Notes: generated from the sequence alone by a model not told the origin. Shown: positions 15,421 to 23,838, numbered from the stretch's first letter. The stretch is DNA of 64,000 nt from Chromobacterium paludis (GCF_008275125.1 NZ_CP043473.1:1922001-1986000); one strand, 5' to 3'. Numbers and translations: made by a program.

Positions 15421-16146
15421 ATGACCATTACCGTCAACGGCGTGGAAATCAGCGAAGAGATGATCGCGTCCCAACTGGACCACTATGCCGACACCCCCAG
15501 CCCGCGCGACACCGCGATCCAGCAACTGATCCTGCACACCCTGCTGGTGCAACAGGCCAAGAGCGAAGGCCTGGATGTGGCCGACGAGCAGCAAGCCATC
15601 CAAACCCTGCTGGACAGCAAACTGCAAGTGCCGACCATAGACGAAGCCAGCTGCCGCGACTTCTACGAGCGCTACCCGGAGCGTTTCAGCGCCGGCGAAA
15701 GCGCCGTAGCCAACCACATCCTGCTGCCCAAGGGCGAAGGCCTGGAAGCCAGCCTGATCAAGGCCAAGGCCGAAGGCATCCTGGCCGAAGTGCAAGCCAG
15801 CCCGTCGCGCTTCGCCGCGCTGGCCCAGGAGCACTCCACCTGCCCGTCCGGCAAGCAAGGCGGCAGCCTGGGCCAATTCGGCCGCGGCCAGATGGTGCCG
15901 GAATTCGAACAAGCCGTATTCAGCACCGAAGCCGGCCAGATCACTCCTCACCTGGTGGAAACCCAGTTCGGCTATCACATCATCCAGGTGGAGCAACGCG
16001 AGCAAGGCGGCAAGATCGGCTTCGACGAGATCCAGGAGCGCCTGCAGCACTATCTGACCGACATGGCCGTCAACCAGGCCATGCACGAGTACCTGAACAG
16101 CCTGGTATCCGCCGCCCAGATCAGCGGCTACCAGATGACCGCCTAA
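15421..16146 (+). CDS. Cytoplasmic parvulin-type peptidyl-prolyl isomerase (NifM-like)
   Basis: A 241-residue parvulin without signal peptide. It begins MTITVNGVEISEEMI, has a SurA-like helical N-domain, and one PpiC domain at about residues 98-195 with VANHILLPKG, KQGGSLGQFGRGQMVPEF and TQFGYHIIQVEQR. NifM-type PPIases have this shape, but no nitrogen-fixation genes are in view, so a general chaperone role is likelier. It has its own promoter candidate at 15290 and a hairpin terminator at 16171, which lies within the 3' end of the converging chitinase gene. Confidence 0.85.
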   Translation: MTITVNGVEISEEMIASQLDHYADTPSPRDTAIQQLILHTLLVQQAKSEGLDVADEQQAIQTLLDSKLQVPTIDEASCRDFYERYPERFSAGESAVANHILLPKGEGLEASLIKAKAEGILAEVQASPSRFAALAQEHSTCPSGKQGGSLGQFGRGQMVPEFEQAVFSTEAGQITPHLVETQFGYHIIQVEQREQGGKIGFDEIQERLQHYLTDMAVNQAMHEYLNSLVSAAQISGYQMTA

Positions 16147-16163
16147 GCGGCCATCCTGTCAGC

Positions 16164-17489
16164 CTATCGGGCCGCCGGCTTCTTGCCGGCGGCCTTTTTC
16201 ATGCTCGCCGCATTGGCCACGGGCAGCTGATGCAGGCTGGCCGCCACCGGCGTGGAGAAGTTGTAGCCATCGTGCCGGTCCCAGTTGATGGACCAGCTCA
16301 TCACGCCGCGGAAGGTTGGATACGCTTGCAAAGGTTTGACGCTGCCGCAGCCCTGCAGCGCGGTCAGGCAGCCCAGCGCCTTGGCCACCGTGTCCGGCGT
16401 GACAAAGCCGGAATTGGCCGAACTGCGGCCAGAAGGCACGCCGAAAGCCACCTGATCCGGCCGCAGGCCCTGGAAGCTGCCCGAGGCGCCGTTGGCGATG
16501 GGGAAGCCCTCGATCAGCATCTTGCTGCCGCCCACCAGCATGTCCACCGAGCCCTCGCCCAGCGCGCCATTGGAATACGGCGTGTACAGCCCGCCGTTGT
16601 TGTAATACTGGACGTGGATCACCGACAGATCATCGCGCAAGCCGTCGATGATGGGCAGGTAGGCGCCCCAATTGCCGCCGTAGGCGACGAAGCCGCCCTG
16701 CACATACGGGTGCTCCGGCGCCATGGACAGATAGAAGCTGGCTCCCACCTTGGCCTTAAGCTGCTTCACCGCGCTGACCAGATTGCTGACCACCGGCGCG
16801 CCGACCACGATGCCGCTGCCGCTTTCCAGGTCCAGGTCAATGCCGTCGAATCCATACTGAGTGAGGATGCCGTACAGGCTGTTGACGAAGTTCTGCACCT
16901 GCGTGGCGTTGTTCAAGGTCACGGAACCGTTTTGCCCGCCCAGCGACAGCACCACCTTCTTGCCCTTGGCCTGCAAAGCCTTGATGTCCTGGATGAACTG
17001 GGCCTGGCTGCCGGCTCCCGGGTCCAGCGTAAAGCTGACATTGCCGTTGCCGGCGTCGTCGGCGAAAGCCACCACCACCACGTCCCAGTCCGCGCTGACC
17101 TGCGACAAGGGGAAAGCCGGGCCGCTGGGATTGGCGAAATCATGCCAATACCCCACCAGCGCATGCTTGGCGAACGGCACCGTATTGCCCGGCGGCGGGC
17201 TGGGCGGGGTGGGAGGCGTCGGCGGGGTGGGAGGGGTAGGGTCGCCGCCGGAACATGTGCCGCCCGCGCCCCACAGCGTGGGCGTGGCGGCCGGATTCCA
17301 GTTGGCGCCGACATAAGCCGTGTGCGCCACCAGGGCCGTGTAGTTGGCATGGCTGTAGCTGACCACATCGCCCGCCTGGTAGCTTGTTCCCTCGGTCCAG
17401 GCCGGGCACGCCGCCAAGACGCCCTGCCCCCAGGCCAGCGATAGCGCGAGAACGGCCGCGCGCAAAGGTATGCCGAATCGCATCTGCAT
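16164..17489 (-). CDS. Secreted chitinase, GH18 with CBM5/12 domain
   Basis: A 441-residue secreted chitinase. After the signal peptide (ending near GVLAA) comes a CBM5/12 chitin-binding domain at about residues 28-79 (CPAWTEGTSYQAGDVVSY, then the TLWGAGGTC end), a proline-threonine linker at about 84-100, and the GH18 catalytic domain. The GH18 signature DGIDLDLE lies at residues 215-222 with catalytic Glu222; the terminal Trp segment GVMSWSINWD is also present. The start at 17489 has AAGGAG at ideal spacing; ATGs six bases either side are possible. It is consistent with chitin use by Chromobacterium-like bacteria. Confidence 0.92.
   Translation of the reverse strand: MQMRFGIPLRAAVLALSLAWGQGVLAACPAWTEGTSYQAGDVVSYSHANYTALVAHTAYVGANWNPAATPTLWGAGGTCSGGDPTPPTPPTPPTPPSPPPGNTVPFAKHALVGYWHDFANPSGPAFPLSQVSADWDVVVVAFADDAGNGNVSFTLDPGAGSQAQFIQDIKALQAKGKKVVLSLGGQNGSVTLNNATQVQNFVNSLYGILTQYGFDGIDLDLESGSGIVVGAPVVSNLVSAVKQLKAKVGASFYLSMAPEHPYVQGGFVAYGGNWGAYLPIIDGLRDDLSVIHVQYYNNGGLYTPYSNGALGEGSVDMLVGGSKMLIEGFPIANGASGSFQGLRPDQVAFGVPSGRSSANSGFVTPDTVAKALGCLTALQGCGSVKPLQAYPTFRGVMSWSINWDRHDGYNFSTPVAASLHQLPVANAASMKKAAGKKPAAR
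16171..16199 (+). terminator. Terminator for the third parvulin, within the chitinase 3' end
   Basis: GCCGCCGGC, a five-base loop, GCCGGCGGC and CTTTTT make an intrinsic terminator on the plus strand. The same bases encode the last residues (GKKPAAR) of the converging chitinase. Confidence 0.85.
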
Positions 17490-17515
17490 CTCCATCTCCT
17501 TGTCTTGATTTGGCC

Positions 17516-17535
17516 AATTGGTATCTAATTGGTAT
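17516..17535. repeat. Tandem AATTGGTAT repeat before the chitinase
   Basis: Two exact copies of AATTGGTAT, 11 bases apart (17516-17524 and 17527-17535), lie about 27 bases upstream of the chitinase start. One helical turn of spacing would suit a regulator binding one face of DNA. GntR/NagR-type aminosugar operators also have TTGGTAT half-sites, which would fit chitin metabolism, but those are inverted, not direct. Confidence 0.35.
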
Positions 17536-17607
17536 TTCAGACTATGCGATGAAACAGAGAATGCAAGATGAAAATCCATATTGGGTATTTATCAAAGCAA
17601 ACCGCAC

Positions 17608-17640
17608 AGAAAACCGCGCCCTGAGGGGACGCGGTTTCGA
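17608..17640 (-). terminator. Terminator of the MBL-dsbA-like operon
   Basis: AAACCGCG (17611-17618) and CGCGGTTT (17630-17637) flank an 11-base loop. On the minus strand the stem is followed by TTTTCTGT, giving a modest U-tract for the DsbA-like gene, which ends at 17653. Confidence 0.6.
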
Positions 17641-17652
17641 TGGCGGGCCATG

Positions 17653-18336
17653 TTAGCGGCAACTCTCCGGCGTGCAGAACAGCGCGTCGTCGCCGGACGG
17701 AGCCGGCTTGGGCAGCCGCTCGGCCAAGGCGGCGGCCAGTTGCTCCGGCTTGCCTAACCAGCCAGACAGCTCCAGCCGCTCCAACTGGCCATCCTGCTCC
17801 AACACCGCCGACGGAAAGCCGCGCAAGCCCAGCCGATTCATCAGCTGACGCGTTTCGGCGATATGCCCCTCCGCCTCGGTCCGCGCCGCGCGCCAAGCCC
17901 CGGCGAAGGCCGCCGCGTCGGCGCCCTGCTCTGCTGCCAAGGCGCTCAGCGTTTCAAACTCGGCGATGCGCCGGCCTTCCTGATAATGGGCTTGCTGGAT
18001 GCGGGCCAGCATGGCCAGCGGGTCCAGGCCCAGCTTGCCGGCCGCCAGGATGGCGGCGATGGCCGGGTCCGACGCCAGCGGCGCGCCGATGTCGCGCAGC
18101 AGGCCTTCAAAATAAGCCTCGCCGAAAGGCTGGCCGCTCATCTGCGCGATGCGCGCGTCGTGCGGCATCACGTAGCCGCGCCAGTCCGGCGTGATGGTGC
18201 GGCCTTCGGCCTCGTCTATCATGCCGCCGGCGTGCATGACCAGCTCCATGCCCGGCAAAGTGGCTGCCGCCGTCAGCAAGGGCGAGGCGCCGTAGCACCA
18301 GCCGCACAGCGGATCGTAAAAGTAGTGCAGTTTCAT
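17653..18336 (-). CDS. DsbA-family thiol oxidoreductase
   Basis: A 227-residue thioredoxin-fold protein with an active-site CGWC at residues 11-14 (DPLCGWCYG) and an all-alpha DsbA-type insertion with a QMSGQPFG segment. It has no signal peptide, so it is cytoplasmic, of the FrnE/DsbA-like group rather than periplasmic DsbA. It ends with GDDALFCTPESCR, holding two more cysteines. Its start (18336) lies 11 bases after the stop of the MBL-fold gene, so they share a transcript, and both are opposite to the LysR regulator at 19352. Confidence 0.85.
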   Translation of the reverse strand: MKLHYFYDPLCGWCYGASPLLTAAATLPGMELVMHAGGMIDEAEGRTITPDWRGYVMPHDARIAQMSGQPFGEAYFEGLLRDIGAPLASDPAIAAILAAGKLGLDPLAMLARIQQAHYQEGRRIAEFETLSALAAEQGADAAAFAGAWRAARTEAEGHIAETRQLMNRLGLRGFPSAVLEQDGQLERLELSGWLGKPEQLAAALAERLPKPAPSGDDALFCTPESCR

Positions 18337-18347
18337 TGCGCTCTCGC

Positions 18348-19208
18348 TTACCACTTCATTTCGCCCTTTCGCACCTTGGCGCCCAGTTCCAGCGTGGACA
18401 CTTCGGCCGCTTGCGGGTAGGCCTGTTTCATCGCGGAGATCAGCTCGGCGCTATTCGCGGTTTGCGCGTTTTTAGCCTCGAAGGTTTTCAGATAGTCGCG
18501 GGTGTAGCGTATGGCGGAAACGTCCATCTTGTCGCCGGCTATCATGTGGCCCGGCACCACCACGGCCGGCTTCAGCGCCTCCATATCGTCCAACTGCTGG
18601 TACCAGCCCTTGCGCTCGGCGTCGTTCTGAGTGTCGGCGGTCCAGACGTGCATGCCGGAGTAAACGCCCACATTGCCGACGATGGCGCGGATGGACGGAA
18701 TCCAGACATAGCCGCGGTGAGCCATCACGCCCTGGGTGTCGCGCAACTCCAGCGCCTTGCCTTCCAGCATGATCTTGTCGGTCTTGACCGCAGTCGGCAG
18801 CAGCGGCTTGGCCTGCGGGGCGTTGGCGCCCATCTTGGGACCCCAGAAGGCTACCTTGCCCTTCACATTGGCCTGGATGTGAGCCAGCACTTGCGGCGCG
18901 GCCACCAGCTCGGCCTGCGGGAAGATCTGCTTCAGCACGGTGGCGCCGAAGTAGTAGTCCGGGTCGGCCTGGCTGACGTAGATGGTTTTCAGGTTCTTGC
19001 CGCTGTCCAGCACGCGGGCGGCGATGCGGTAGGCGTCGGCGCGGGTAAAGCCGGTGTCGATCAGCACGGCGTCCTTGTCGCCGGTGACCAGCACAGAAGA
19101 CACGTTGAAGCTGTTGCTGTCGGCGTTGTAGACGGACAGCTTGAGGTCGCCGGCATGGGCGAAACCGGCGGCGGCGAGGGCGGCGGCGATCAGGGTTTGA
19201 CGGATCAT
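18348..19208 (-). CDS. Exported metallo-beta-lactamase-fold protein with a degenerate metal site
   Basis: A 286-residue protein with signal peptide MIRQTLIAAALAAAGFAHA and an MBL-like core (VLVTGDKDAVLIDTGFTRADA, then PAVVVPGHMIAGDKMDV). The position of the usual HxHxDH motif reads SQADPDYYFG (residues about 79-88): the three histidines are replaced by Gln, Asp and Tyr, leaving one aspartate. The VPGH histidine near the second half is kept. It may therefore bind metal differently or be a non-enzymatic binder. AAGGAG precedes the start. It is the first gene of the operon that includes the DsbA-like protein and is divergent from LysR. Confidence 0.7.
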   Translation of the reverse strand: MIRQTLIAAALAAAGFAHAGDLKLSVYNADSNSFNVSSVLVTGDKDAVLIDTGFTRADAYRIAARVLDSGKNLKTIYVSQADPDYYFGATVLKQIFPQAELVAAPQVLAHIQANVKGKVAFWGPKMGANAPQAKPLLPTAVKTDKIMLEGKALELRDTQGVMAHRGYVWIPSIRAIVGNVGVYSGMHVWTADTQNDAERKGWYQQLDDMEALKPAVVVPGHMIAGDKMDVSAIRYTRDYLKTFEAKNAQTANSAELISAMKQAYPQAAEVSTLELGAKVRKGEMKW

Positions 19209-19302
19209 GGTGTAACTCCTTAAGTCTTGAAGCCGGCGCCCGCCGGCGGGTTGCACTGCGTGTCAGTGAAGATGCGCACACTATAGGCGTAATTATCGAA
19301 CC

Positions 19303-19329
19303 AATAAATGCGCTAAAATGCGCATTATT
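19303..19329. promoter_or_regulatory. Operator-like inverted repeat between MBL and LysR genes
   Basis: AATGCGC (19307-19313), six bases, then GCGCATT (19320-19326) form an inverted repeat within an AT-rich divergent promoter region. This fits a LysR-type binding site controlling both the MBL-dsbA operon and the regulator itself. Confidence 0.45.
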
Positions 19330-19351
19330 GTTTCTTAAATCGATCATATAA

Positions 19352-20263
19352 ATGGACAGGCTCACCGCGATGCAGGTTTTCGCCGAAGTGGCCCAACTGG
19401 GCAGCTTCACCGCCGCCGGAGACAAGCTGGACATGTCCCGTCCCATGGTCACCCGCTATGTGGAGGAACTGGAGCAATGGCTGGGCGTGCGGCTATTGCA
19501 GCGCTCCACCCGCAAAGTCACCCTCACCGACGCCGGCCTCACTTGTCTGGCGCGCTGCCAGCAGATGCTGGAGCTGGCGGCCGAGGTGCGCGCCGACGCC
19601 AGCCTGCGCGACGGTCAGGTACGCGGCCTGCTGCGCGTGGCGGCCAGCACCTCGCTGGGTTTGGCGGTGCTGGGCGGGCTGGTGGCGGAGTTCAGCGAGC
19701 GCCACCCGCAGCTGCGCATCGACCTGCAGCTGGGCGACCGCGCCGTCAATCTGATAGAAGAAAGAATCGACCTCGCCATCCGCATCACCAACGATCCAGA
19801 CCCCGGCCTGGTGGGACGGCGGCTGTGCGATTGCCGCTCGCTGGTGGTGGCCTCTCCCGCCTATCTGGCCCGCCACGGCGCGCCGTCCCATCCGCTGGAG
19901 CTGGAAAGCCACCGCTGCCTCAGCTACAGCCATTTCGGCCGCAGCGAATGGCATTTCCAGCGCGGCGACGAGCAGCAAAGCGCGCGCGTCAGCGGCGCGC
20001 TCAGCGCCAACGAAGCCAGCGCCCTGCTCTGCGCCGCGGCCGCCGGCGGCGGCATCGCCCTGCAACCCAGCTACCTGGCCGCGCCCTATGTCCGCCGCGG
20101 CGAACTGGTGGCCCTATTGCCGGACTGGCAGCCGCAAATACTGGGCATACACGCGCTGTATCCGTCACGCCGGCTGCTGCCGCTGTCGCTGCGCAGCCTG
20201 CTGGATTTCCTGCTGGAAAAGCTGGGCGGCCCGCTGCCGCCGTGGGACCGCGCGGACGCCTGA
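19352..20263 (+). CDS. LysR-family transcriptional regulator
   Basis: A 303-residue LysR-type regulator. The N-terminal winged HTH (MDRLTAMQVFAEVAQLGSFTAAGDKLDMSRPMVTRYV split across residues 1-37) is canonical, and the C-terminal substrate-binding domain starts around residue 90 with VRGLLRVAASTSLGL. The divergent neighbour is the MBL-fold/DsbA-like operon, its presumed target, with an inverted repeat in the shared 143-base intergenic region. The effector is unknown. Confidence 0.88.
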   Translation: MDRLTAMQVFAEVAQLGSFTAAGDKLDMSRPMVTRYVEELEQWLGVRLLQRSTRKVTLTDAGLTCLARCQQMLELAAEVRADASLRDGQVRGLLRVAASTSLGLAVLGGLVAEFSERHPQLRIDLQLGDRAVNLIEERIDLAIRITNDPDPGLVGRRLCDCRSLVVASPAYLARHGAPSHPLELESHRCLSYSHFGRSEWHFQRGDEQQSARVSGALSANEASALLCAAAAGGGIALQPSYLAAPYVRRGELVALLPDWQPQILGIHALYPSRRLLPLSLRSLLDFLLEKLGGPLPPWDRADA

Positions 20264-20423
20264 ATCGCATCGCCTGATGTCGATTCGGCGCGGCCGCATG
20301 GCATGCGGCGCGCCTGGGTTTTTGGCAATTGCCGGCAGCGTCCAGATCGCCTAAGCTCAGCTACATGAAACATGCCGGTCATATCCGGCGCCAAGCAATC
20401 CGACAAGAAGTGGAATCAAACCG

Positions 20424-21203
20424 ATGTGCCAGCTATTGGGCATGAATTGCAACATCCCCACCGACATCCTGTTCTCGTTCGAGGGCTTTCACCGCCGCGG
20501 CGGTCTCACCGACCACCATGCCGACGGCTGGGGCATCGCCTTCTTCGAACAGAAAGGCTGCCGCGTCTTCCTGGACGACAAGCCCTCGGTCGAGTCCCCC
20601 GTCGCCGAGCTGGTGCGGCGCTACCCGATCAAGTCGGAAAACGTCATCGCCCACATCCGCAAGGCCACCCAGGGCAAGGTCAATCTGGCCAACACGCATC
20701 CCTTCATGCGCGAGATGTGGGGGCAATACTGGATTTTCGCCCACAACGGCAATCTGGATAACTTCCAGCCCGCGCCCGGCCAGTATTTCCGCCCAGTGGG
20801 CACCACCGACTCCGAGCAGGCCTTCTGCTACCTGATGGAGCGGCTGCGCGCCAAATGGGCGGAACCGCCCGAGCTGGAGGCCTTGTTCGCAGAGGTGGCG
20901 GCGCTGGCCGCGGAAATCCGCGCCAGCGGCGTGTTCAACTTCATGCTGAGCAACGGCGAAGTGCTGTTCGCCCACTGCTCCACCCATCTGCACTACATCA
21001 TCCGCCGCTCGCCGTTCAATACCGCCCACCTGGTGGATGACGACGTCAGCGTGGACTTCGCCACCGTCACCACCCCGCGCGATCAGGTGGCGATGATCGC
21101 CACCCAGCCGCTGACGGACAACGAGCACTGGACGGCGCTGGCGCCCGGCGAGCTGATCCTGTTCCGCGACGGCGCCCCGCTCATGACGCGCAAGGCCGAC
21201 TGA
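20424..21203 (+). CDS. Class II glutamine amidotransferase (YafJ type)
   Basis: A 259-residue Ntn-type glutamine amidotransferase. Cys2 (after Met removal) is the nucleophile in MCQLLGMNCN; HHADGWGIAFF, HIRKATQGKVNLANTHPF and AHNGNLDNF are the usual glutaminase motifs. Orphan YafJ-type enzymes cleave glutamine for an unknown acceptor or regulate amide metabolism. It starts right at ATG 20424, after a non-coding stretch of about 160 bases in which I see no clear signal. Its neighbour at 21259 is 55 bases downstream. Confidence 0.88.
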   Translation: MCQLLGMNCNIPTDILFSFEGFHRRGGLTDHHADGWGIAFFEQKGCRVFLDDKPSVESPVAELVRRYPIKSENVIAHIRKATQGKVNLANTHPFMREMWGQYWIFAHNGNLDNFQPAPGQYFRPVGTTDSEQAFCYLMERLRAKWAEPPELEALFAEVAALAAEIRASGVFNFMLSNGEVLFAHCSTHLHYIIRRSPFNTAHLVDDDVSVDFATVTTPRDQVAMIATQPLTDNEHWTALAPGELILFRDGAPLMTRKAD

Positions 21204-21258
21204 CGCCCCTGCCGATTGACGGTATGCTGAAGACAGGCCACCACCGACCGGACCCGTC

Positions 21259-23064
21259 ATGAGCCGCTTCGACTTCAGCCAGCCGCCGTTCGACACCCTC
21301 AGCCCCGCCGAGCGCGACGCGCTGGAGGCGCGCGCCGACATCGTCTACTTTCCCGACGACGCCGTGGTGATCGCGCCGAACCAGGCGATAGACGCGATGT
21401 ATGTGGTGATCAAGGGCAAGGTGTGCGAGCTGGCGGACGAGGAGGTGGTGGCCCGCTACCACCCGCGCGACAGCTTCGACGCCCGCGCGCTGATCGCCGG
21501 CCAGACGCCGCACCGTTTCCTGGTGGAAGAAGAAGCCCTGCTGTTCGCCCTGCCGCGGGCGGAACTGCTGGCCCTGACCGAAAATAACCCGCGCTTCGGC
21601 GCCTATTTCTACGCCGGCGTGTCGCACAAGCTGGGCATGCTGGCCCAGCGCGCCGGCAACCAGGAGCTGCAAACCCTGCTCACCGCCACCGTGCGCGACG
21701 CCGGCTGCCGCCAGCCGGTTTTCGTCGATGCGGCGGACAGCATCCGCGACGCGGCGGCGGCGATGAAATCGCACCGCAGCAAATCCGTGCTGGTGCGCGC
21801 AGGCGAGCGGCTGGGCATTTTCACCACCACAGACTTCCGCGACATCATCGTGGACGGCGTGGACAGCGCCGAGCCGGTAGGCCGCCATTGCGGCTACGAC
21901 TTGCTGACCATAGACATCGACGACTTTCTGTTCAATGCGCTCTTGCTGATGACGCAGCGCAATCTGCGCCGGCTGGTGGTGACCGACCGCGGCAGCGCCG
22001 TGGGCATCCTGGCCCAGGTGGACGTGTTGTCTTATTTCTCCAATCACTCCCACCTGATCGCCCAAAGGCTGGAGCAAGCCAGCAGCCTGGACGAGCTGAG
22101 CGATATCGCCGGCCAGATCGACCGCCTGATCCGCATCCTGTCCGGCCATGGCGTGCGGCCGCCGCAGCTGGGCCGGCTGGTGCAGGCGCTGAACGCCCGT
22201 CTGTTTTCGCGCGCCTGGCGCATGATCGCCCCGGCCGACCTGGTGGACAACAGCTGCCTGATCGTGCTGGGCTCTGAGGGCCGCGGCGAGCAGATTCTGA
22301 AAACCGACCAGGACAATGCCCTGCTGCTGCGCGACGGCTACGCGCCGGAGCGGCTGGCGGAGCATTGCCAGGCCTTCTCCGCCGCCCTGGCCCGCTTCGG
22401 CTATCCGCCCTGCCCCGGCGGCGTCATGGTCAGCAATCCGGAATGGCGGCTGACGCGCGCGGCCATGCGCGACCGCATCCACGGCTGGCTGGCCCATCCC
22501 AGCGGCGAGGGCATGATGCGGCTGGCCATTTTCTGCGACGCCGAAGCGGTGTGCGGCGACGCCAGCCTGCTGCAGGACAGCCGCGCCTACCTGCGCGAAC
22601 GGCTGCAAGACGACGCCGGCTTCTACGCCCGCTTCGCCCGCGCCGTGGACCAGTTTGACACGCCGCTCGGCCCGTTCTCGCGCCTGCGCACGCGCGAACA
22701 TGAGGGACAAGATGCGCTGGACCTGAAAAAAGGCGGCATCTTCCCGCTGGTGCACGGCCTGCGCGCCCTGGCGCTGGAAAACAGCGTGGCCGAAACCGCC
22801 AGTCCGGCGCGCGCCCAGGCGCTGGTGGCGCAAGGCCGGCTGGAGCCGGCGCTGGCCGACGACGTGTGCGAGGCGCTATCCATCCTGGCCCAGCTGCGGC
22901 TGGAGCACGGTCTGCGCCGCATGGACGCGGGCCAGCCGCCGGACAATCTGCTGCCGCCTGAGCAACTGTCCACCCTGGAGCGGGACTTGCTGAAGGAGGC
23001 GCTGGCGGTGGTGAAGCGCTTCAAGGCGCTGTTGCGCCACCATTTCCGCTTGGGCAGCCTGTGA
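21259..23064 (+). CDS. CNMP-CBS-DUF294 nucleotidyltransferase-like protein
   Basis: A 601-residue multi-domain signalling protein. In order: a cyclic-nucleotide-binding-like domain (about residues 10-125), two CBS motifs (about 150-275; DFRDIIVDGV and SAVGILAQVDVL), a DUF294 nucleotidyltransferase domain with VLGSEGRGEQILKTDQDNALLL (about 334-355), and the DUF294_C helical domain. The GSxGRxE and DxD motifs are intact, so catalysis is possible. It resembles proteins found with acetate transporters and PolIII epsilon-like exonucleases. Its TGA overlaps the next ATG (23062-23066), so both are coupled. Confidence 0.88.
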   Translation: MSRFDFSQPPFDTLSPAERDALEARADIVYFPDDAVVIAPNQAIDAMYVVIKGKVCELADEEVVARYHPRDSFDARALIAGQTPHRFLVEEEALLFALPRAELLALTENNPRFGAYFYAGVSHKLGMLAQRAGNQELQTLLTATVRDAGCRQPVFVDAADSIRDAAAAMKSHRSKSVLVRAGERLGIFTTTDFRDIIVDGVDSAEPVGRHCGYDLLTIDIDDFLFNALLLMTQRNLRRLVVTDRGSAVGILAQVDVLSYFSNHSHLIAQRLEQASSLDELSDIAGQIDRLIRILSGHGVRPPQLGRLVQALNARLFSRAWRMIAPADLVDNSCLIVLGSEGRGEQILKTDQDNALLLRDGYAPERLAEHCQAFSAALARFGYPPCPGGVMVSNPEWRLTRAAMRDRIHGWLAHPSGEGMMRLAIFCDAEAVCGDASLLQDSRAYLRERLQDDAGFYARFARAVDQFDTPLGPFSRLRTREHEGQDALDLKKGGIFPLVHGLRALALENSVAETASPARAQALVAQGRLEPALADDVCEALSILAQLRLEHGLRRMDAGQPPDNLLPPEQLSTLERDLLKEALAVVKRFKALLRHHFRLGSL

Positions 23065-23672
23065 TGCTGGACCGCTTGCGCAAACGCTGGCAACTGGCGA
23101 AACTGCGCGATCCGCGCTGGTGCAGCCTGCTTGACGAGCATCCTCACGAGCTGGTCAGCCTGGACTGCGAAACCACCAGCCTCAATATCCAGGAGGCCGA
23201 GCTGCTGTCCATAGGCGCGGTCAAGCTGCGCGGCAACCGCATCCTCAGCAGCGAATCGCTCTACCTGTTGGTCAAGCCGCAAGCCGCGCTCGAAGGCGGC
23301 AACATCGCCATCCACGGCCTGCGCCAACGCGACCTGGCGGATGGACTGGCGCCGCAAGAAGCGATCAGACAGCTGCTGGCCTTCATCGATGGCCGCCCCT
23401 TGCTTGGCTACTACCTGGAATACGACGTGGCGGTGCTGAACAAATATGTGAAGCCGCTGCTGGGCATAGGCCTGCCGCAGCGGAAGATAGAGGTTTCCGG
23501 GCTGTATTACGACTATAAGTTCAAGCAAAATCACGGCGCCCATATCGACCTGCGGCTGGCGGAGCTCTACCGCGACCTGGCCATTCCCGCCCCGCCGCGC
23601 CATGACGCCTTAAACGATGCCCTGGGCGTAGCCATGCTCTACCAGGCGTTGCGCCAGCGCGGCCATGGCTAA
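23064..23672 (+). CDS. DEDDh 3'-5' exonuclease (DnaQ-like)
   Basis: A 202-residue DnaQ/RNase T-fold exonuclease. Exo I is LDCETTSLNIQE (DxE), Exo II includes LLGYYLEYDVAVLNKYV, and Exo III is HDALNDALGVAML, giving a DEDDh active site. Members proofread DNA or trim nucleic acids; this short stand-alone form often follows the CBS-DUF294 gene, with which it overlaps here (ATG at 23064; a GTG three bases earlier is also in frame). Acting together with that sensor is an inference from conserved gene order. Confidence 0.87.
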   Translation: MLDRLRKRWQLAKLRDPRWCSLLDEHPHELVSLDCETTSLNIQEAELLSIGAVKLRGNRILSSESLYLLVKPQAALEGGNIAIHGLRQRDLADGLAPQEAIRQLLAFIDGRPLLGYYLEYDVAVLNKYVKPLLGIGLPQRKIEVSGLYYDYKFKQNHGAHIDLRLAELYRDLAIPAPPRHDALNDALGVAMLYQALRQRGHG

Positions 23673-23803
23673 ACCATATGACGCAATATTTATAAACACT
23701 TGCCTTTGAGTCCAGTTCTGCATCTGGCACGCAGCTTGCTCCTTACCGGATCAGCAAGCCATTGTTCCGGCAAGAAAAATCGGAAAACCGACATATTCCC
23801 ACC

Positions 23804-23838
23804 GGCAAGGCGGCAAACCAAGGCGGCAAGGCGGCAAG
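23804..23838 (+). repeat. Short GGCAAGGCGGCAA repeats
   Basis: GGCAAGGCGGCAA occurs twice in close succession with small variations between about 23804 and 23838, upstream of the His-rich protein. It is a simple repeat, and may be only low-complexity sequence. Confidence 0.3.

Noticed and set aside
17590..17645. Possible c-di-GMP (GEMM) riboswitch
   Set aside because: AAAGCAAACC and GGGACGC caught the eye, but the tetraloop/receptor and P1 pairings are absent and the sequence folds as a minus-strand terminator for the DsbA-like gene.
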